Shown here: positions 6,575-8,853 of the stretch, one piece after another | Layout: every line of letters starts with the position of its first letter | Numbering within the stretch: position 1 is the first letter of the stretch | Source of the DNA: Acidimicrobiales bacterium | Lineage (GTDB): Bacteria; Actinomycetota; Acidimicrobiia; Acidimicrobiales; RAAP-2 | Length of the DNA stretch: 8,853 nt | Direction of reading: 5' to 3' | NCBI GenBank assembly: GCA_017883105.1 | Contig: JADGOF010000068.1 | Location: 1 to 8,853 of the forward strand | The notes under the pieces: generated by a model | Databases searched by the model: none | The model's input: the letters and a program-made list of their open reading frames with translations, nothing else | What the model was told of the DNA's origin: nothing | Program-made: the position numbers and the translations under genes

Positions 6575-8075
6575 CCCGTCCGGTTTCTTGAAGTACGGAC
6601 GGGAGCTGCCGATCCGGCGACCCGTGCCGGTGCGGCTGCGCGACTGGAAAGAGGTGTACGAGCCCTTTCCGGCCGAGGCGGCCCAACACCAGGGTGCCCG
6701 GTGCATGGACTGCGGGATCCCGTTCTGTCATGAAGGATGCCCGCTGGGCAACCTCATCCCCGAGTGGAACGATCTGGTCTACCGGGACGACTGGTCGGAG
6801 GCCATCGAGCGCCTGCATGCCACCAACAACTTCCCCGAGTTCACCGGGCGGCTGTGCCCGGCACCGTGCGAGGGCTCGTGCGTGCTGGGCATCAACGACG
6901 ACCCGGTGACCATCGAACGGATCGAGTACGAGATCATCGAGCGGGCCTGGACGGAAGGGTGGGTGGCGCCGGTCGCCCCTGGTGCCCCGACCGGCAAGCG
7001 GGTGGCGGTGGTGGGCTCGGGTCCGTCCGGGCTGGCCGCCGCGCAGCAGTTGGTCCGGGCCGGCCATCAGGTGGTGGTCTTCGAACGGGCGGAGAAGCCG
7101 GGCGGCCTGCTCCGTTACGGCATCCCCGAGTTCAAGATGGAAAAGTCCGTCCTCGACCGTCGGCTCGAGCAGATGGAGTCCGAGGGGATCGAGTTCCGCT
7201 GCGGTGTGTCGGTGGGGACGCCCGCCCCCGAGGTGGGCCGTGCCGTTGCGTCCGACGCCGCGGTGATCAGCGCGCGCTCGCTGGTCGAGGAGTTCGACAG
7301 TGTGGTGCTGGCCGGCGGTGCCACCTTGCCCCGCGACCTGCCGGTGCCCGGACGCGAGCTTGCCGGCATCCACCTGGCCATGGACTTCCTCAAGCCATCC
7401 AACATGGTGCAAGAGGGATCGCTGGCCGAGACGACCATCTCCGCCGAGGGCAAGCATGTGGTGATCATCGGTGGCGGTGACACCGGGGCGGACTGCCTGG
7501 GCACCGTCCACCGCCAGGGCGCCCTCAGCGTCCACCAGCTGGAGATCATGCCCGAGCCGCCAATGGATCGCGCCACCGACAACCCGTGGCCGACCTGGCC
7601 ACTGATCCTGCGGACCTCCTCGGCCCTCGAAGAGGGCGGCGACCGCATCTTCTCCGTCACCACCGCCGAGTTCCTGGGTGACCAGTCCGGCCGCGTGCGC
7701 GCCCTGCGCGGCGAGGAGGTCGAAGTCACCTACGGCGACGGCGGGAGGCCGACCTTCCTCACCGTGGAGGGCTCCGAGTTCGAGCTGCCGTGCGAACTGG
7801 TGCTTTTGGCCATGGGCTTCCTCGGTGCCGAGCGCACCGGCGTGGTCGCCGAACTGGATCTGCGAATGGACTCCCGGGGAAGCGTCGCCGCCGACTCGTC
7901 GTGGGCGACCAACGAGGGCGGGGTCTTCGTCTGCGGTGACATGACCCGAGGTCAGAGCCTCATCGTGTGGGCCATCGCCGAGGGGCGCTCCGCCGCCGCC
8001 GCGGTCGACCGGTACCTGATGGGTCAGACGGCGCTGCCGGCCCCCATCGTGCCCGGGCAGCTCGCGCTGCGGTAG
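6567..8075 (+). CDS. gltD: Glutamate synthase small (beta) subunit GltD
   Basis: GltD feeds electrons from NAD(P)H through FAD to GltB. The 502-residue protein has the N-terminal adrenodoxin-reductase-like Fe-S region with Cys46, Cys49, Cys54 and Cys58 (C-x2-C-x4-C-x3-C) and Cys97, Cys101 and Cys105 (GRLCPAPCEGSC). An FAD Rossmann motif VVGSGPSG (148-155) follows, with GGLLRYGIPEFK (179-190). PRDLPVPGREL (255-265) leads into the pyridine nucleotide motif IIGGGDTGADC (300-310). Next are Arg316 in GTVHRQGA, a position usually linked to NADPH binding, then NPWPTWP (339-345) and the C-terminal FAD contact GGVFVCGDMTRGQS (451-464). The start overlaps the gltB stop by 8 bases behind a strong ribosome site. 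PRDLPVPGREL recalls the GltD-like part of plant and fungal GOGAT. About a dozen extra residues seem present near 218-238, between two conserved strands. Standalone GltD-like oxidoreductases exist, but the partner gltB makes this the true subunit. NADPH over NADH is inference. Confidence 0.97.
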   Translation: MGDPSGFLKYGRELPIRRPVPVRLRDWKEVYEPFPAEAAQHQGARCMDCGIPFCHEGCPLGNLIPEWNDLVYRDDWSEAIERLHATNNFPEFTGRLCPAPCEGSCVLGINDDPVTIERIEYEIIERAWTEGWVAPVAPGAPTGKRVAVVGSGPSGLAAAQQLVRAGHQVVVFERAEKPGGLLRYGIPEFKMEKSVLDRRLEQMESEGIEFRCGVSVGTPAPEVGRAVASDAAVISARSLVEEFDSVVLAGGATLPRDLPVPGRELAGIHLAMDFLKPSNMVQEGSLAETTISAEGKHVVIIGGGDTGADCLGTVHRQGALSVHQLEIMPEPPMDRATDNPWPTWPLILRTSSALEEGGDRIFSVTTAEFLGDQSGRVRALRGEEVEVTYGDGGRPTFLTVEGSEFELPCELVLLAMGFLGAERTGVVAELDLRMDSRGSVAADSSWATNEGGVFVCGDMTRGQSLIVWAIAEGRSAAAAVDRYLMGQTALPAPIVPGQLALR

Positions 8076-8149
8076 GCGCCGAGGGACGAGGCGAGACCTA
8101 CGGCTGACCGACGAACGCCATGGGAATGACCGCGCCATCTACTGTGTCT

Positions 8150-8154
8150 AGGAA
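8150..8154 (+). promoter_or_regulatory. Ribosome binding site of ftsH
   Basis: AGGAA with a 5-base spacer to the ATG at 8160, in the 84-base gap after gltD. The gap (8076-8159) shows no terminator with a stable stem and T-run and no convincing -35/-10 pair, so ftsH may be partly read through from gltBD. Confidence 0.5.
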
Positions 8155-8159
8155 CGCCC

Positions 8160-8853
8160 ATGACCAAGCAAGCCGCTTCTCCGCCGACGAGTGACAAGGG
8201 TGCGCCGGTCGCGCCCCCCCCGCCGCCGGCCTGGCGCCACTATCTCTGGATCGTGGCGTTCGTGATGTTCGTCGGCCTGGTGCTCGTCCTGCCGGCAACT
8301 CGGGGTCAGAACCACGTCACGCTCAACTACTCGCAGTTCCTGCACGACGTCTCGGCGCACAAGGTGAAGACGGTGACCATCCAGACGAGCGGCAGCGCCT
8401 CGGGCACGTTGTCCGACGGCAGCAACTACACCACGGCGATCCCGGCACAGGCCGGGCAGACGTTCCTCGACCAGCTGCAGAAATCAGACGTGCAAATCAC
8501 GGCGGTCACGAGCGGCACCTCCTTCGGAACCCAGGTGTTGTCGTGGCTAATCCTGCTTCTTCCGTTCCTCATCATCGGGTATGTGTGGTGGCGCCTTTCA
8601 AAGGGGGCCAGGGGGCAGATGCAAGGGGCACTCGGGATCGGCCGATCGAAGGCGAAGGTATTCGACGAGGAGCGCCCGAAGACCACCTTCGCCGACGTGG
8701 CGGGCTACGAGGGAGCGAAGCTCGAGATCCGCGAGGTCGTCGACTTCCTTCAGCATCCCGAGCGCTACGCCCGGGCCGGCGCGATGGCGCCACGGGGCAT
8801 CTTGATGGTCGGGCCTCCGGGCACCGGCAAGACCCTGCTGGCCCGGGCGGTGG
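8160..8853 (+). CDS. ftsH: ATP-dependent zinc metalloprotease FtsH, N-terminal part (cut by window edge)
   Basis: FtsH is a membrane-anchored AAA+ hexameric protease that extracts and degrades misfolded or short-lived membrane and cytosolic proteins. The 231 visible residues show a cytosolic N-tail of about 27 residues rich in Pro/Ala with five consecutive prolines (19-23). A first membrane segment (about 28-46) follows, then an external domain (about 47-125) starting with the family-typical LNYSQFLHDV. The second membrane segment is about 126-144 (LSWLILLLPFLIIGYVWW). The cytosolic linker contains TTFADVAGYEGAK (175-187), the usual entry to the AAA domain, followed by Walker A GPPGTGKT (218-225). 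Walker B, the SRH region and the HEXXH zinc site lie beyond the edge, so an intact protease is assumed, not seen. The ATG at 8160 has an AGGAA site, and nothing better lies upstream. The membrane segments use more A/T-ending codons (CTA, CTT, TCA) than gltBD does. It could be a second FtsH paralog, given its unusual neighbours. Confidence 0.93.
   Translation, partial: MTKQAASPPTSDKGAPVAPPPPPAWRHYLWIVAFVMFVGLVLVLPATRGQNHVTLNYSQFLHDVSAHKVKTVTIQTSGSASGTLSDGSNYTTAIPAQAGQTFLDQLQKSDVQITAVTSGTSFGTQVLSWLILLLPFLIIGYVWWRLSKGARGQMQGALGIGRSKAKVFDEERPKTTFADVAGYEGAKLEIREVVDFLQHPERYARAGAMAPRGILMVGPPGTGKTLLARAV
8214..8221 (+). repeat. C8 homopolymer within the ftsH proline run
   Basis: Eight consecutive C, 54 bases after the first base of the ftsH start codon, inside codons for Ala18 and the first prolines of the Pro5 run. 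Such a tract is prone to slippage and to sequencing error. The frame as given is open and consistent with a complete FtsH N-terminus. Confidence 0.7.

Noticed and set aside
4640..6706. A 688-codon open frame antisense to gltB
   Set aside because: A shadow of the gltB codon bias. The sense strand encodes an intact, fully conserved GltB domain series over the same bases.
8072..8101. GTAGG/CCTAC inverted repeat after gltD as a terminator
   Set aside because: Only five pairs around a 20-base loop, no T-run, and the left arm overlaps the gltD stop codon.
6468..8138. A 556-codon open frame antisense to gltD
   Set aside because: Same cause. gltD on the plus strand carries every expected cofactor motif here, and the antisense product looks like no family.
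8140..8145. TACTGT as a -10 box for ftsH
   Set aside because: No -35-like hexamer at 16-18 bases, and the expected start near 8152 would cut off the AGGAA ribosome site, so the two signals conflict.

Overview
The window is ordinary housekeeping DNA from a GC-rich bacterium. The strong G/C preference at third codon positions, the leaderless-looking thiO start, the 39-residue GltB propeptide and the overall protein style suggest Actinomycetota. An acidimicrobial-type lineage is a guess from protein flavour only, with no rRNA or marker search behind it. There is no mobile element, tRNA, rRNA, CRISPR array or phage gene, and no gene-free stretch longer than about 160 bases.

Layout. Positions 1-1806 on the minus strand carry a thiamin thiazole cluster transcribed leftwards: thiO (FAD glycine oxidase), thiS (sulfur carrier) and thiG (thiazole synthase, cut by the left edge). 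thiO and thiS overlap by 4 bases, and thiS and thiG are 18 bases apart. Positions 1807-1963 form a compact divergent control region with candidate promoters in both directions. Positions 1964-8075 on the plus strand carry gltB and gltD, the large and small subunits of glutamate synthase, overlapping by 8 bases. After an 84-base gap without a recognisable terminator, ftsH (membrane AAA+ metalloprotease) begins at 8160 and runs off the right edge just after its Walker A motif.

How the genes work together. ThiO oxidises glycine to the dehydroglycine that ThiG joins with a deoxyxylulose phosphate-derived intermediate and with sulfur carried on the ThiS C-terminal Gly-Gly, giving the thiazole half of thiamin. 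Use of ThiO rather than radical-SAM ThiH implies an oxygen-using lifestyle. GltB and GltD together form GOGAT: GltD passes reducing power from NAD(P)H through FAD and Fe-S clusters to the 3Fe-4S/FMN centre of GltB, which adds glutamine-derived ammonia to 2-oxoglutarate. FtsH is membrane protein quality control and has no obvious metabolic link to its neighbours.

I found no undescribed system here. The points worth a second look are small: a leaderless thiO promoter without a TPP riboswitch, a leader stem that may hide part of the gltB ribosome binding site, a 10-base tandem duplication in the gltB propeptide, a C8 tract coding for five prolines near the ftsH start, and the placement of ftsH behind gltBD.
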